Assembly: GCA_964489525.1 (NCBI GenBank)
Contig: CAZAYY010000017.1
Span: 1-64,000 of the forward strand
DNA from: CAZAYY01 sp964489525
Lineage (GTDB): Bacteria > Chloroflexota > Anaerolineae > Anaerolineales > JABWBV01
Length of the DNA: 64,000 nt
Direction of reading: 5' to 3'
Shown here: positions 8,258 through 16,930 of the stretch, piece by piece
Layout: every line of letters starts with the position of its first letter
How positions within the stretch are numbered: position 1 is the first letter of the stretch
The notes under the pieces: model-generated
What the model was told of the DNA's origin: nothing
Database searches by the model: none
What the model saw: the letters and a program-made list of their open reading frames with translations, nothing else
Program-made: the position numbers and the translations under genes

Positions 8258-9514
8258 ATGCGGATTTCCTTTTTCCTGTTACTGGTGCTAACCTTGTTCG
8301 GCCTGCCTGCTTGCAGCCAAACGCCAGCCGCTTCGGACACCAGCCAGAATCTCCCCCCAGCAGTTCCAACCAGCAGCCCGATCAGCCAACCCACAGCCGT
8401 TCTGCCAACCCCTGCGCCAGACCCCACTCCAATTCCGCTGGGGGGCGGCGAATATTGGGCTGCCTCGACCTATCGCGAAGCCAATGGACGGGATACCGCC
8501 TTCATCATCCGCCCCTTGTCCGGGGCTGCGCCCGAAGTCATCTTTCGGAGCGAAGCTGGCTATTTCCTGCATTCTTTCCGCTGGTCGCCCGATGGGCAGT
8601 ACCTGGTTTTCACGGATCGAAACGAAAGCAGCACCCGCTCGTTCTATCTCTATAATCGCACCAACCGCCAAATCCAGACGATTGATTTGCTGCAAATGAC
8701 AGGCGCACCGGGGTTTGTGCAAAGGATTGCCTGGTCGCCTGACCCCCAATCCGGGCAGTTGGCTTTTAATTTGTGCAACTCATCAATGATGAACTGCCAG
8801 ACCTGGCTGGCAGATATCTTCCAGGGCAAGGCGAGTCAGATCAATATCGAAAATGAATTTTGGTCTTGGGGGCCTGGCGGCAAATATATGATCTTTGAAA
8901 GCCGGGAGGAAACCACCCGCTTTGACATCCAAATGATGACCGGCGAAAAGGTGGCCTGGCCCACCCAAAGCCAACAGTTTGGCTCACTGGCGGTCCGCCT
9001 TTTGGTTTTTGGCTTCTTCCCCGAACTTGGTGGTTTTTTGACTTCGCAGAACAATGGTGACCAAACGCGCTCTTACATTTTGTTTTCAGAAGATGGCAGC
9101 CAGGAAAGACTGCTTTTCCAGACAAACCCGGAATGGAGGAGAGATCTTATCCTTCTCCCGCTGCTTTCACCCGACGGGAGCCGACTCGCCCTTAATTTTA
9201 CAGACGGAACCGATGAAACCGTTATTGTGACCGGAAGCCTGGATCAACTGCCCTTTCCAATTCCTGCAGAGCCGGCCCCCACTGACGACCTGGTGCTGAT
9301 CTGGTCGCCGGATAGTACGGTGTATGTCACCCGAATCCTGCTCTCGCCCGAAGGGCCATTCAGCCTGGGCTTCTACGACGCCCAAACAGGCGAACTGGTC
9401 CACACCTACCAGCCCCCGCCGCCCTTCGACCTGCGCCTGTGGGCCGATTCTTCATGGGGCCGGCTGGGCGCTTTCCAGACGCATTCGTACTTCGATTCCA
9501 TCTGGATTCCGTAA
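8258..9514 (+). CDS. Lipoprotein with TolB/WD40-like beta-propeller
   Basis: Exported lipoprotein (418 aa). Signal peptide with lipobox LPAC (Cys about residue 19), then a 40-residue Pro/Thr/Ser-rich linker, then repeats of the WSPDGQYLVF type (FRWSPDGQYLVFTDRNE, IAWSPDPQSGQLAF, LLSPDGSRLALNF, LIWSPDSTVY). These are blades of a TolB/PD40 propeller, used for binding rather than catalysis. ATG 8258 is preferred over GTG 8255 because AAGGAGG ends 6 nt before it. Function unknown. A similar protein is encoded at 41535-42914. Confidence 0.8.
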   Translation: MRISFFLLLVLTLFGLPACSQTPAASDTSQNLPPAVPTSSPISQPTAVLPTPAPDPTPIPLGGGEYWAASTYREANGRDTAFIIRPLSGAAPEVIFRSEAGYFLHSFRWSPDGQYLVFTDRNESSTRSFYLYNRTNRQIQTIDLLQMTGAPGFVQRIAWSPDPQSGQLAFNLCNSSMMNCQTWLADIFQGKASQINIENEFWSWGPGGKYMIFESREETTRFDIQMMTGEKVAWPTQSQQFGSLAVRLLVFGFFPELGGFLTSQNNGDQTRSYILFSEDGSQERLLFQTNPEWRRDLILLPLLSPDGSRLALNFTDGTDETVIVTGSLDQLPFPIPAEPAPTDDLVLIWSPDSTVYVTRILLSPEGPFSLGFYDAQTGELVHTYQPPPPFDLRLWADSSWGRLGAFQTHSYFDSIWIP

Positions 9515-9570
9515 CTACACTGGCACGGCGGCCCTGGAACTCACCCTATTTTTTTACGGGAACCCGAACC

Positions 9571-10560
9571 ATGAAAGCTTACACCGACCTCACGGAACGC
9601 GGCCAGGCACGGCGGCTTCGCCCACTGGCACTGAACGCCCTGGCGCAATACGACCTGCCCGTAGCGCGCCTGCGCCTGATTACCAACAGCTTCAACGGCA
9701 TTTTCCGGCTGGACACCCGCGGCGGCGATAAATTTGTTCTGCGCATCACCTGGCCGCCCGGCGGACACACCCGCGACCATGTAACCGCCGAGATGGATTG
9801 GCTGGCCGCTTTGGCGCGCGACACCCTCCTGCACGTACCTCGCCCGTTGGCGGCGCGCGATGGCGCTTTTATCGTGGAGGCCAGCGCCCCAGGTGTGCCA
9901 GAGCCGCGCCTGTGCCAGGTTTTCTCCTGGGTGCCCGGGGTGAACCTGGCCAAACATATCACCCCGGCCAACCTGTTCAAACTGGGGGCGCTGATGGCCG
10001 GGCTGCACCAGCACGCCCTGGCCTACCGCCCGGACCCCAACCTGGATCTGCTGCGCTTCAACCGGGTCATTCCTTTTAGCGAACCGCTGCTGCTGTTCGA
10101 GCCGGAACACGCCGCCCTGATGCCCCCGGCCCGACGGGCGCTTTTCCAGGAGGCCTGGGCCAGGGCGCAGGACGCGATTGACCGGCTAACGGCTTCGGGT
10201 GAGCCCATGCGCATTTTACACGGCGACCTGCACCAGTGGAACGTGCGCTGGTTCCGCGGCCAGCTTTTCCCAATTGACTTTGAAGATTTGATCTGGGGCT
10301 GGCCGGTGCAGGATATTGGCGTTTCGCTCTACTATTTTATCGGCCGGGAAGACTACCCGGCCCTGCGGGCTGCTTTCCAGGCTGGCTATGAAAGCATTGC
10401 CCCCTGGCCAGAGCACACTCCCGGCGAGGTGAACGCCTTCATCTGCGCCAGGGCTTTGATGATGGTCAATTTTGTGCTTAGCGACCCCAACGCCTATTGG
10501 AAAACCGAAGCCCCACCATTTTTCGAACGGGTGGAAGGCCGGCTGCGAAACCTGGCTTGA
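9571..10560 (+). CDS. APH-family (aminoglycoside phosphotransferase-fold) kinase
   Basis: Small-molecule kinase of the protein-kinase-like APH/choline kinase superfamily (329 aa). The glycine-poor nucleotide loop and Lys appear in FRLDTRGGDKFVLRI; the Brenner motif HGDLHQWN (about residue 217) carries the catalytic Asp, and IDFED (about 233) the metal ligand. Sequences of this type include homoserine kinase-like and maltose kinase-like enzymes; the substrate cannot be assigned. ATG 9571 gives the normal N-terminus; the longer frame upstream overlaps the lipoprotein gene and is unsupported. A weak GGGAA site precedes it. Confidence 0.82.
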   Translation: MKAYTDLTERGQARRLRPLALNALAQYDLPVARLRLITNSFNGIFRLDTRGGDKFVLRITWPPGGHTRDHVTAEMDWLAALARDTLLHVPRPLAARDGAFIVEASAPGVPEPRLCQVFSWVPGVNLAKHITPANLFKLGALMAGLHQHALAYRPDPNLDLLRFNRVIPFSEPLLLFEPEHAALMPPARRALFQEAWARAQDAIDRLTASGEPMRILHGDLHQWNVRWFRGQLFPIDFEDLIWGWPVQDIGVSLYYFIGREDYPALRAAFQAGYESIAPWPEHTPGEVNAFICARALMMVNFVLSDPNAYWKTEAPPFFERVEGRLRNLA

Positions 10561-10571
10561 CGCTTTTTTTG

Positions 10572-10580
10572 TGCTATAAT
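10572..10580 (+). promoter_or_regulatory. Extended -10 promoter of tRNA-Ser
   Basis: TGCTATAAT, an extended -10 element (TGn-TATAAT), ends 12 nt before the tRNA. A TTGACG at 10557-10562 is only 12 nt from the box, too close to act as its -35, so the extended -10 probably suffices. Confidence 0.7.
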
Positions 10581-10592
10581 CCCTGCACCATT

Positions 10593-10680
10593 GGAGAGGT
10601 GCCTGAGCGGTTGAAAGGGGCGGTCTCGAAAACCGTTGTGGTTCTTTGGATCACCGTGGGTTCGAATCCCACCCTCTCCG
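10593..10680 (+). tRNA. tRNA-Ser (anticodon CGA)
   Basis: 88-nt class II tRNA. Acceptor stem GGAGAGG pairs with CCTCTCC, discriminator G. The anticodon loop CTCGAAA is closed by CGGT/ACCG, giving anticodon CGA (reads UCG). A long variable arm as in serine tRNAs and a T arm with GGTTCGAATCCC... type sequence are present. The 3' CCA is not encoded. Confidence 0.97.
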
Positions 10681-10692
10681 CTGATAATAAAA

Positions 10693-10720
10693 AGAGCCTG
10701 AACAGGCTCTTTTTTGTTTT
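10693..10720 (+). terminator. Terminator of tRNA-Ser
   Basis: Seven-bp stem AGAGCCT/AGGCTCT with GAAC loop followed by a T run, 12 nt after the tRNA. Confidence 0.88.
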
Positions 10721-10866
10721 ATTTTTTCCCGGCGCCGATTGCCGAATCTATCAAAATAAACGCTAACCCTTTTTCTGATATTTGGATACAATTTGCCTAA
10801 CAACGCACCCAACCCCCATGTTCCCCCTTTCCCGGAAAGAAGTTGGGATGGAATACGGTTGAGCCG

Positions 10867-10881
10867 TTATCCATTGGATAA
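10867..10881. promoter_or_regulatory. Palindrome before SnoaL-like gene
   Basis: TTATCCATTGGATAA is a perfect 7-1-7 palindrome 29 bp before the next start codon, a likely operator. Its halves resemble DnaA boxes but differ at the last positions. Confidence 0.45.
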
Positions 10882-10910
10882 ATTATTGATAGATCTATAG
10901 GGTATGCACG

Positions 10911-11246
10911 ATGAACTACACCGAGCTTTTCCAAACCTACCTGCGCCACTATGGCAATAAAGACCTGGAAGCCATTAGCGCCATGTATGCGGACGATATC
11001 CACCTGCGCGATTGGAATATCTCTGTGCATGGCAAGGCTGCTGTGATGGCTGAAACCGCCAAAAACTTCGCTGAGGCCCAAACTTTAGCCGTCATGGTGA
11101 TGGCGCTGTATGAAAACGCCAACACTGTCGCCGGGGAAGTCTATATCCATGTGAACGGGTTGGATCTGTATGTGGTGGACATTATGAAATTTGATGCGAA
11201 TGGCAAAATCACCGCCATCCGTTCGTACAAAGGCAGGGGCGGGTAA
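10911..11246 (+). CDS. SnoaL-like / NTF2-fold protein
   Basis: Small single-domain protein (111 aa) with the NTF2-like cone fold pattern: N-terminal helix FQTYLRHYGNKDLEAISAMYADDIHLRDW, then alternating strands ending in VVDIMKFDANGKITAIRSY. The FDANGKI turn and final strand are typical of the SnoaL/ketosteroid isomerase-like group. Without conserved catalytic residues an enzyme activity cannot be named. No Shine-Dalgarno is evident; a TATAGG lies 9 nt before the ATG. Monocistronic, convergent with ychF. Confidence 0.78.
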   Translation: MNYTELFQTYLRHYGNKDLEAISAMYADDIHLRDWNISVHGKAAVMAETAKNFAEAQTLAVMVMALYENANTVAGEVYIHVNGLDLYVVDIMKFDANGKITAIRSYKGRGG

Positions 11247-11284
11247 TCCTTCTCCGGGGAAGGAATTGCGCAAGACAGGGGCTG

Positions 11285-12343
11285 CTAGAGGTTAAAGCGG
11301 ATGTTGAGAATGTCGCCATCCTGGACGACATACTCTTTGCCTTCCAGGCGCAGTTTGCCGGTGGAGCGCGCCTGGGCCAGGCTGCCAGATTGGATCATAT
11401 CGTCGTAAGTAATGACTTCGGCCCGGATGAAGCCCTTCTGCAGGTCGCTGTGAATCACCCCGGCGGCTTCGGGGGCTAAGGCTCCCCGGCGCACGGTCCA
11501 GGCCCGGACTTCGTCTTCCCCCACAGTAAAGAAAGACATCAGCCCCAACAGGTCATACGAAAGCTGGATCATGCGGAACAGGCCCAACTCCTGGATGCCG
11601 TATTCTTCCATGAACATGGCGGCTTCATCCGGTTCAAGCTGGGCCAGTTCCATCTCCAGTTTACCCTGCAGCCCGACGACAGCGCTGTGGTGGGGCAGTT
11701 GGATATCCGGCGCAACCTGGTTTTCGCTCAGGTTGAACACAGTCATAATTGGCTTGAGGGTTAAGAAGCCAAAGCTGGAAATCAGGCGGCGGTCTTCCGC
11801 CGAAAATTCTGCCTGGCGCAAGGGGGTTTCTTCCGAGAGGATTGCATGCAGGCGCTGAAAAACTTCCATCTCCCGCTCCACCTGGGCTTTGTTGGCGCCG
11901 CCTTTGCCTTTTTCGGCGTTCAGGCGTTCCAGCTTGCGCTCCACGGCCACCAGGTCGTTGAGCAGCAGTTCGCCATCCACCGACTGGATATCGCGCAGCG
12001 GGTTGATGCTGCCGGCCGGGTGGGGCACCAGTTCATTTTCAAAGCAGCGCACCACGTGCAAAAAGCCGTCCATCTGGTTGAGTTGGTTGAGCAGCGGGCC
12101 GGAAAAGCCGCTTTTGGCACCATCCATCCCGGCAATATCGGCATAGGTTTTTTTGGCATAAATGGTTTTCTTGGGTTTAAACATGGCCGATAGGCGGTCC
12201 ACGCGTTCATCCGGGACATCCACCACAGCCGTATTGACTTCAAAACGACCACCGCCAGTTGTGGTGGGCTTGTTGCCCCGGGTCAGGGCGTTAAATATGG
12301 TTGTTTTCCCGGATTGGGGCAGACCAATAATTCCAATTCGCAT
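11285..12343 (-). CDS. ychF: Obg-family ATPase YchF
   Basis: Ribosome-associated P-loop ATPase (352 aa) of the Obg/TRAFAC group, linked to translation and redox stress responses. G1 is GLPQSGKTT (residues 7-15). G3 falls in the DIAGMDG region (DxxG). The G4 site is FNLSE instead of NKxD, which is the known reason YchF prefers ATP over GTP. A coiled-coil region follows at about 130-190 and the C-terminal 90 residues are the TGS-like DUF933 domain. Good AAGGA site before the ATG. Gly-Gln-Ser-Gly in G1, where most have Asn, is a mild departure. Confidence 0.95.
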   Translation of the reverse strand: MRIGIIGLPQSGKTTIFNALTRGNKPTTTGGGRFEVNTAVVDVPDERVDRLSAMFKPKKTIYAKKTYADIAGMDGAKSGFSGPLLNQLNQMDGFLHVVRCFENELVPHPAGSINPLRDIQSVDGELLLNDLVAVERKLERLNAEKGKGGANKAQVEREMEVFQRLHAILSEETPLRQAEFSAEDRRLISSFGFLTLKPIMTVFNLSENQVAPDIQLPHHSAVVGLQGKLEMELAQLEPDEAAMFMEEYGIQELGLFRMIQLSYDLLGLMSFFTVGEDEVRAWTVRRGALAPEAAGVIHSDLQKGFIRAEVITYDDMIQSGSLAQARSTGKLRLEGKEYVVQDGDILNIRFNL

Positions 12344-12555
12344 GGCAAATTCCTTTGTGATTTTCTAAGCGCTTTGTGACCTGGCTCTTTCAGGTAAAGG
12401 CCTGGGAATTATAGCACAAGATGCCCGGCGGGTCTTGCGCCCACAGGTGTAGTGACGATTTCAATCGTCCTGTGCTGCTGCGAAGGGGTGAAATCACAAA
12501 CACCTGCCGCTCAACCTTTATAAATTTTCGTGCTTTCGCTCTGCTTGAAAATGGA

Positions 12556-12561
12556 TATAAT
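12556..12561 (+). promoter_or_regulatory. -10 box 9 nt from start codon (near-leaderless)
   Basis: TATAAT with the ATG only 9 nt downstream, and no Shine-Dalgarno between them. Transcription should begin at about 12567-12569, leaving a leader of 0-4 nt. The -35 region is weak (CTTTCG at 12533). Confidence 0.6.
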
Positions 12562-12570
12562 TAAATTTAG

Positions 12571-13866
12571 ATGGCGATTCCTGGAACTCCTTCTATTGAT
12601 AATACTTCCCCTGTGCCCGAATCGAACCGGGTTGCCCTGTTGGCGCGCCTGTTGGATTCTGTTCGCCAGCTTGCCGAAACCCGCACCCTGGACCCGCTTT
12701 TAGTCAAGGCCATGGAAGCAGCCCTGGCGCTGTTTGGCGCCGAGGCTGGCTATTTAATTCTGCTCACCCCCCAAAACACGCTCGACTTTCGGGTGAAACG
12801 CACCGTGGGCAAGCGCGACATTTTGCAGCCCCAAGAGCAGATCAGCCAGACGATTCTGACTCGGGTGATTCTCGGCCAGGAGAGCCTGGTGATTGCAGAT
12901 GCATTCCAGGAAACGGCTTACCAGGACATGGACAGCGTTTTTGAACTGCAAATCCGTTCTGTGATGACCACCCCGCTGATTGCCCATGGCAAAACCCTTG
13001 GGGCGCTTTATGTTGAAAACCGCTCGATGGCCGGTGTGTTTAAGGAGACCGACCTGCCGGTTTTTAAGCTGTTTGCCAGCCAGGTTGCGGTTTCAATTCA
13101 GAACGCCATGCTCAACGAGCAGCTTGAAGCGCTGGTGGCCAAGCGCACGGCTGCGTTGTCACAAAGCAATTTTGAGCTGGAACAGCGCATCCGCCAACTT
13201 CAGATGTTTGCCCGCTCCCTGGCCCACGATATTAAAACCCCGCTGGGGGTGATCATTGGCTATGCAGATTTGTTGAACGAATATGGAGACAACCTGGCGC
13301 AAAACGAAAAGAGCCAATATACCCATGCCATTATCTCCAGTGCCGATAAAGTGAACCAGATTATCCAGGGGCTGCTGTTGTTCGCCAGCGTGGTAGACAT
13401 GGAAAAGGTTCCGGTTGGCCCGATGAAAATGGACGAAGTGGTGAATGGTGCGGTTGTGCAGCTTCAGCACATGATCAAAAACAACAATGCTGGCCTGGAC
13501 ATGCGGCCTGATTGGCCGGTGGTGCTCGGCTTTTCAACCTGGGTGGAACAGGTTTGGGTGAACCTGATCAGCAACGCCATCAAATATGGTGGAAATCCGC
13601 CCATGATTGGATTAGGGTGGGAGCGACTGCCTTCCGGGCAAATTCAATTCTGGGTTAAGGATAATGGTCCCGGCATTTCCCCCGAAGAGCAAGAAAGGCT
13701 GTTTTCTCCGTTTGTCCGGCTTGAAACCGAAAAACGCCCGGGGCATGGCCTGGGGTTAAACATCATCCGCAACATCATTGACCGGCTGAACGGGTCAGTG
13801 GGGGTAAAAAGCACCCCGGGTGAAGGCAGCCTGTTTTATTTTACGCTGGACGAAGCACCCGCATAA
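12571..13866 (+). CDS. GAF-domain sensor histidine kinase
   Basis: Soluble histidine kinase (431 aa). GAF domain at about residues 20-180 (LLARLLDSVRQLAE start, TTPLIAHGKTLGALYVEN core), short coiled coil, then HisKA with phospho-acceptor His in ARSLAHDIKTPLG (about residue 219). ATPase motifs: VWVNLISNAIKYG (N), VKDNGPGIS (G1) and GHGLGLNIIRNII (G2). No membrane segment and no adjacent response regulator, so it is an orphan. The same architecture recurs at 29504-30778. The ligand of the GAF domain is unknown. Transcribed from its own promoter, apparently without a leader. Confidence 0.92.
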   Translation: MAIPGTPSIDNTSPVPESNRVALLARLLDSVRQLAETRTLDPLLVKAMEAALALFGAEAGYLILLTPQNTLDFRVKRTVGKRDILQPQEQISQTILTRVILGQESLVIADAFQETAYQDMDSVFELQIRSVMTTPLIAHGKTLGALYVENRSMAGVFKETDLPVFKLFASQVAVSIQNAMLNEQLEALVAKRTAALSQSNFELEQRIRQLQMFARSLAHDIKTPLGVIIGYADLLNEYGDNLAQNEKSQYTHAIISSADKVNQIIQGLLLFASVVDMEKVPVGPMKMDEVVNGAVVQLQHMIKNNNAGLDMRPDWPVVLGFSTWVEQVWVNLISNAIKYGGNPPMIGLGWERLPSGQIQFWVKDNGPGISPEEQERLFSPFVRLETEKRPGHGLGLNIIRNIIDRLNGSVGVKSTPGEGSLFYFTLDEAPA

Positions 13867-13890
13867 ATTGCCACAATCTCCTGAAAAATC

Positions 13891-13922
13891 AAAACGGGCT
13901 GCCAGTTTTGGCAGCCCGTTTT
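13891..13922. terminator. Bidirectional terminator
   Basis: Perfect 14-bp stem with a 4-nt GTTT loop between convergent kinase and glutamate dehydrogenase genes, with A-rich and T-rich ends. Confidence 0.9.
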
Positions 13923-13941
13923 CATACATACAAACAGCGGG

Positions 13942-15228
13942 TTACAACCAGCCGCGCAGTTCCATGGCTTCGACCACGCTTTGAATGGCCACCATGTAGG
14001 CCGCATCGCGCATAAAGACCTGCTGGTCTTCGGCCATTTTGAGAACCTTATTGAAGGCACGGGTCATGCTGGTGTCGAGGCGGTTGAGCACTTCTTCATG
14101 TCCCCAGTAGTAGTTCATCTGGTTTTGGACACCTTCAAAGTACGAAGTCGTCACACCACCGGCGTTGCAGAGGAAGTCGGGGATGACGAACACGTTGTTT
14201 TGCTTGAAGAAAACGTCGGCTTCGGGGGTGGTGGGTCCGTTGGCGCCTTCGGCGACAATTTTCACCCGGTCTTTGATCATCTTGATGGTTTCGGCGTTGA
14301 CCTGTCCTTCCAAGGCACCAGGGATGAGCACATCCACATCTTTGGCAATCCAGGCTTCGGGGTCTTCGATGGTGTAGCCAGCTTCTTTGGCTTTGGCTTT
14401 GTCAATCGTGCCGTATTTGTCGGTAATCGTCATCAGGAAGCGGGGGTTAATCCCATCTTCTTTGCTGACGGTATAAGGGGCTTTGTCATCCCGGTCCCAA
14501 TAGGATACGGCGACCACTTTGCCTTTGAGTTGTTCGGTAAACCCGATTGCAGCATACTGGCTGACATTGCCAAAGCCCTGGATGGAGGCAGTGGCTTTTT
14601 CGGAATCAATCTTCAGGTATTTCATGGCTTCGCGCACGGTGTAGATCACGCCAAAACCGGTGGCTTCGGTGCGGCCCAAGGACCCGCCGCCGCCGACGGG
14701 TTTGCCGGTGATCACGCCGGGGGTATATTCGCCCACAATGCTGGAATATTCATCCATCATCCAGCCCATCATCTGCGGGTTGGTGCCAACATCCGGGGCG
14801 GGGACGTCTTGCAGGGGGCCAATGTTGCGCCACATCTGGCGAATCCAACCCCGGCACAGGTTTTCCTGTTCATTGCGGCTGAGGGTCGCAGGGTTGACTG
14901 GAACGCCGCCTTTACCGCCGCCCAGGGGGATATCGGCTACGGCGCATTTCCAGGTCATCCACATGGCCAGGGCGCGCACCGTGTCCTGAGTTTCGGAGGG
15001 GTGGAAACGCAGGCCGCCTTTGGCCGGACCGCGGGCATCGTTGTGCTGCACTCGGTAGCCGGTGTACATTTTCATTGTGCCGTCATCCATCCGCACCGGG
15101 ATCTGGAACTTGAATTCCCGGCTGGGCCAGCGCAGCGTTTCACGGACATATGGGTCGAGGTTGAGCAAGTCGGCCACACCATCAAATTGGCGTTGGGCCA
15201 TTTCAAAAGCGTTGATTAATTCTGACAT
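13942..15228 (-). CDS. gdhA: Glutamate dehydrogenase
   Basis: NAD(P)-dependent oxidative deamination of glutamate to 2-oxoglutarate and ammonia (428 aa, the usual size of the hexameric small form). Substrate region: KGGLRFHP with the glutamate-binding Lys, and the catalytic Lys in ADIPLGGGKGGV; APDVGTNPQMMGWMMDEY is the signature around the catalytic Asp. The Rossmann motif is ASIQGFGNVSQYAA. Coenzyme preference cannot be read safely. ATG has AGGAGA 7 nt upstream. Single gene with its own promoter and a dyad in the leader. Confidence 0.96.
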   Translation of the reverse strand: MSELINAFEMAQRQFDGVADLLNLDPYVRETLRWPSREFKFQIPVRMDDGTMKMYTGYRVQHNDARGPAKGGLRFHPSETQDTVRALAMWMTWKCAVADIPLGGGKGGVPVNPATLSRNEQENLCRGWIRQMWRNIGPLQDVPAPDVGTNPQMMGWMMDEYSSIVGEYTPGVITGKPVGGGGSLGRTEATGFGVIYTVREAMKYLKIDSEKATASIQGFGNVSQYAAIGFTEQLKGKVVAVSYWDRDDKAPYTVSKEDGINPRFLMTITDKYGTIDKAKAKEAGYTIEDPEAWIAKDVDVLIPGALEGQVNAETIKMIKDRVKIVAEGANGPTTPEADVFFKQNNVFVIPDFLCNAGGVTTSYFEGVQNQMNYYWGHEEVLNRLDTSMTRAFNKVLKMAEDQQVFMRDAAYMVAIQSVVEAMELRGWL

Positions 15229-15260
15229 GGTTGTCTCCTGAAGGTTGTTAAAGGTTGATC

Positions 15261-15286
15261 ATAGAACGCTCCTGATTGCGTTCTAT
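15261..15286. promoter_or_regulatory. Inverted repeat in gdhA leader
   Basis: ATAGAACGC and its exact complement, 8 nt apart, lie right at the predicted transcription start of gdhA. Likely operator, or a short 5' hairpin. Confidence 0.5.
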
Positions 15287-15293
15287 TTACCTA

Positions 15294-15322
15294 ATTGTAT
15301 ATAATGCTGGCAGACAACGCAA
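15294..15322 (-). promoter_or_regulatory. gdhA promoter
   Basis: On the minus strand: TTGCGT, 17-nt spacer, TACAAT. The predicted start falls at about 15287, on the edge of the inverted repeat. Confidence 0.5.
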
Positions 15323-15390
15323 GCAACCCAAGGGGGCAAATGGCTTTTTGTGACAATTGTCACGGGTGAAACCGGGACAGAACCGCGTGT

Positions 15391-16923
15391 TTAAAGGTCC
15401 GCCCGTATTTTTTCCAGGGCTTGCTGGAGCAGGTTTCGAACCAGGTCGGGGTTGGCCTGGCCCTGGGCTTTGCGCATCACCTGCCCGAAGAAGAAATTGG
15501 CCAGGGCTTCTTTGCCCGCCAGGTAAGCCTGGACCTGCTGGGGGTTTTCGGCCAGAGCAGACGCAACCCACCCGGCAACTACCCCCTCATCGGAAACCTG
15601 GCGCAGCCCCTGGGACTGGACAATGGTTTCGGGGTCGGCACCCGACTGGAACATTTCGACGAGGACACGGGCGGCGGTTGGCCCGTTGATTTCACCCACA
15701 GCCAGCAGGCGCAGCAGCCGGGCCAGCCCGTGGGGAGAGACCGGCGAGTTTTCAATGTCAAGGCCTGCCTGGTTGAGCAGGGCAAACAAATCGCCTGTCA
15801 GCCAGTTGGCAGCCAGCTTGGGGTCGAGTGGGCTGCCACCGACAGCGGCCGCAGATAGAATGGCTTCAAAAAAATGGGCAGCGGGTTGTTCGGCAGCCAG
15901 AACACCGGCATCGTAGCGGCTGATGCCGGGCATGGCCTCAAACCGGGCGCGCTTTTCGGCGGGCAGTTCGGGCAGGCTGGCTCGAACCCGCCCAATCCAG
16001 GCATCATCTACCACCAGCGGCGGCAGGTCGGGTTCGGGGAAGTAGCGGTAATCGTTGGCTTCTTCTTTGCTGCGTTGGGGGGTGGTGGCCTGGCGGGCTT
16101 CGTCCCAACCCACCGTTTCTTGAACCACCTGCCCACCGGCGCGAATCACCCCGGCCTGGCGGTTGATTTCATAGGCCACAGCCCTTTCCAGGGCGCGGAA
16201 GCTGTTCAGATTTTTCACTTCGGTTCGGGTACCCAGGGGGGCTTCATCACCGGGAGTGGTTCTGCGCTCGCGAATAGAGATGTTCGGCTCGATGCGCAGC
16301 ACCCCTTTCTGCATGTCGCCAGAGTTCACCCCCAGGTAGCGCAGCAGTGAACGCAGTTCCTGGGCGTACACCCGCACCTCTTCGGGTGTGCGCAGGTCTG
16401 GCTCTGTGACGATTTCCAGCAGGGGCACACCAGCCCGGTTGAGATCCACCAGCGAGTAGGCTGTGCCAGCCTGGGAGGGCGCTGCATTTCCACTCACAGC
16501 AGACGGCTGACCGGGGCGAACATGGGTAGATTTCCCTGTGTCTTCTTCCAGGTGCACCCGGCGAATGCGAATCACCTTCTCGCCCTGGCTGGTGACAATT
16601 TTCAAGCGGCCGCGCACAGCCAGTGGGTGTTGGTACTGCGAAATCTGGTAGCCCTTGGGCAGGTCGGGGTAAAAATAGTTTTTGCGCTCAAAGATACTGG
16701 TATGGGCAATTTCACAGCCAAGAGCCAGCGCCACCCGCAGGGCATATTCCACCGCCTGGCGGTTAACCACTGGCAAAACACCGGGCATGCCTGCACAAAC
16801 CGGGCAAACCGCACTGTTGGGTGCGGCTTCAAGCACATCCACCACCGGGCAGGCGCAGAACATTTTGGACTGCGTTTCCAACTCGGCGTGGACTTCCAGG
16901 CCGATGACTGCTTCAAATTCCAT
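15391..16923 (-). CDS. gatB: Aspartyl/glutamyl-tRNA(Asn/Gln) amidotransferase subunit B
   Basis: GatB (510 aa) recognises misacylated Glu-tRNA(Gln) or Asp-tRNA(Asn), activates the acid with ATP and accepts ammonia from GatA. Visible motifs: N-terminal [12 protein letters not shown], zinc cysteines CACP...[29 protein letters not shown] (signature) and [13 protein letters not shown]. The C-terminal 150 residues form the helical and YqeY-like tail domain. It has no clear Shine-Dalgarno and starts 7 nt after the aminotransferase stop, so translation is probably coupled. gatC and gatA are 4 kb away rather than adjacent. Confidence 0.97.
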   Translation of the reverse strand: MEFEAVIGLEVHAELETQSKMFCACPVVDVLEAAPNSAVCPVCAGMPGVLPVVNRQAVEYALRVALALGCEIAHTSIFERKNYFYPDLPKGYQISQYQHPLAVRGRLKIVTSQGEKVIRIRRVHLEEDTGKSTHVRPGQPSAVSGNAAPSQAGTAYSLVDLNRAGVPLLEIVTEPDLRTPEEVRVYAQELRSLLRYLGVNSGDMQKGVLRIEPNISIRERRTTPGDEAPLGTRTEVKNLNSFRALERAVAYEINRQAGVIRAGGQVVQETVGWDEARQATTPQRSKEEANDYRYFPEPDLPPLVVDDAWIGRVRASLPELPAEKRARFEAMPGISRYDAGVLAAEQPAAHFFEAILSAAAVGGSPLDPKLAANWLTGDLFALLNQAGLDIENSPVSPHGLARLLRLLAVGEINGPTAARVLVEMFQSGADPETIVQSQGLRQVSDEGVVAGWVASALAENPQQVQAYLAGKEALANFFFGQVMRKAQGQANPDLVRNLLQQALEKIRADL

Positions 16924-16930
16924 ACAGCAA

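Noticed and set aside
10557..10562. TTGACG as -35 of the tRNA-Ser promoter
   Set aside because: Only 12 nt from the -10 box, too close for sigma-70 recognition; the extended -10 explains it better.
13981..15219. 412-codon plus-strand frame
   Set aside because: Mirror of glutamate dehydrogenase; composition is His/Gly/Phe-rich as expected of an antisense frame in GC-rich DNA.
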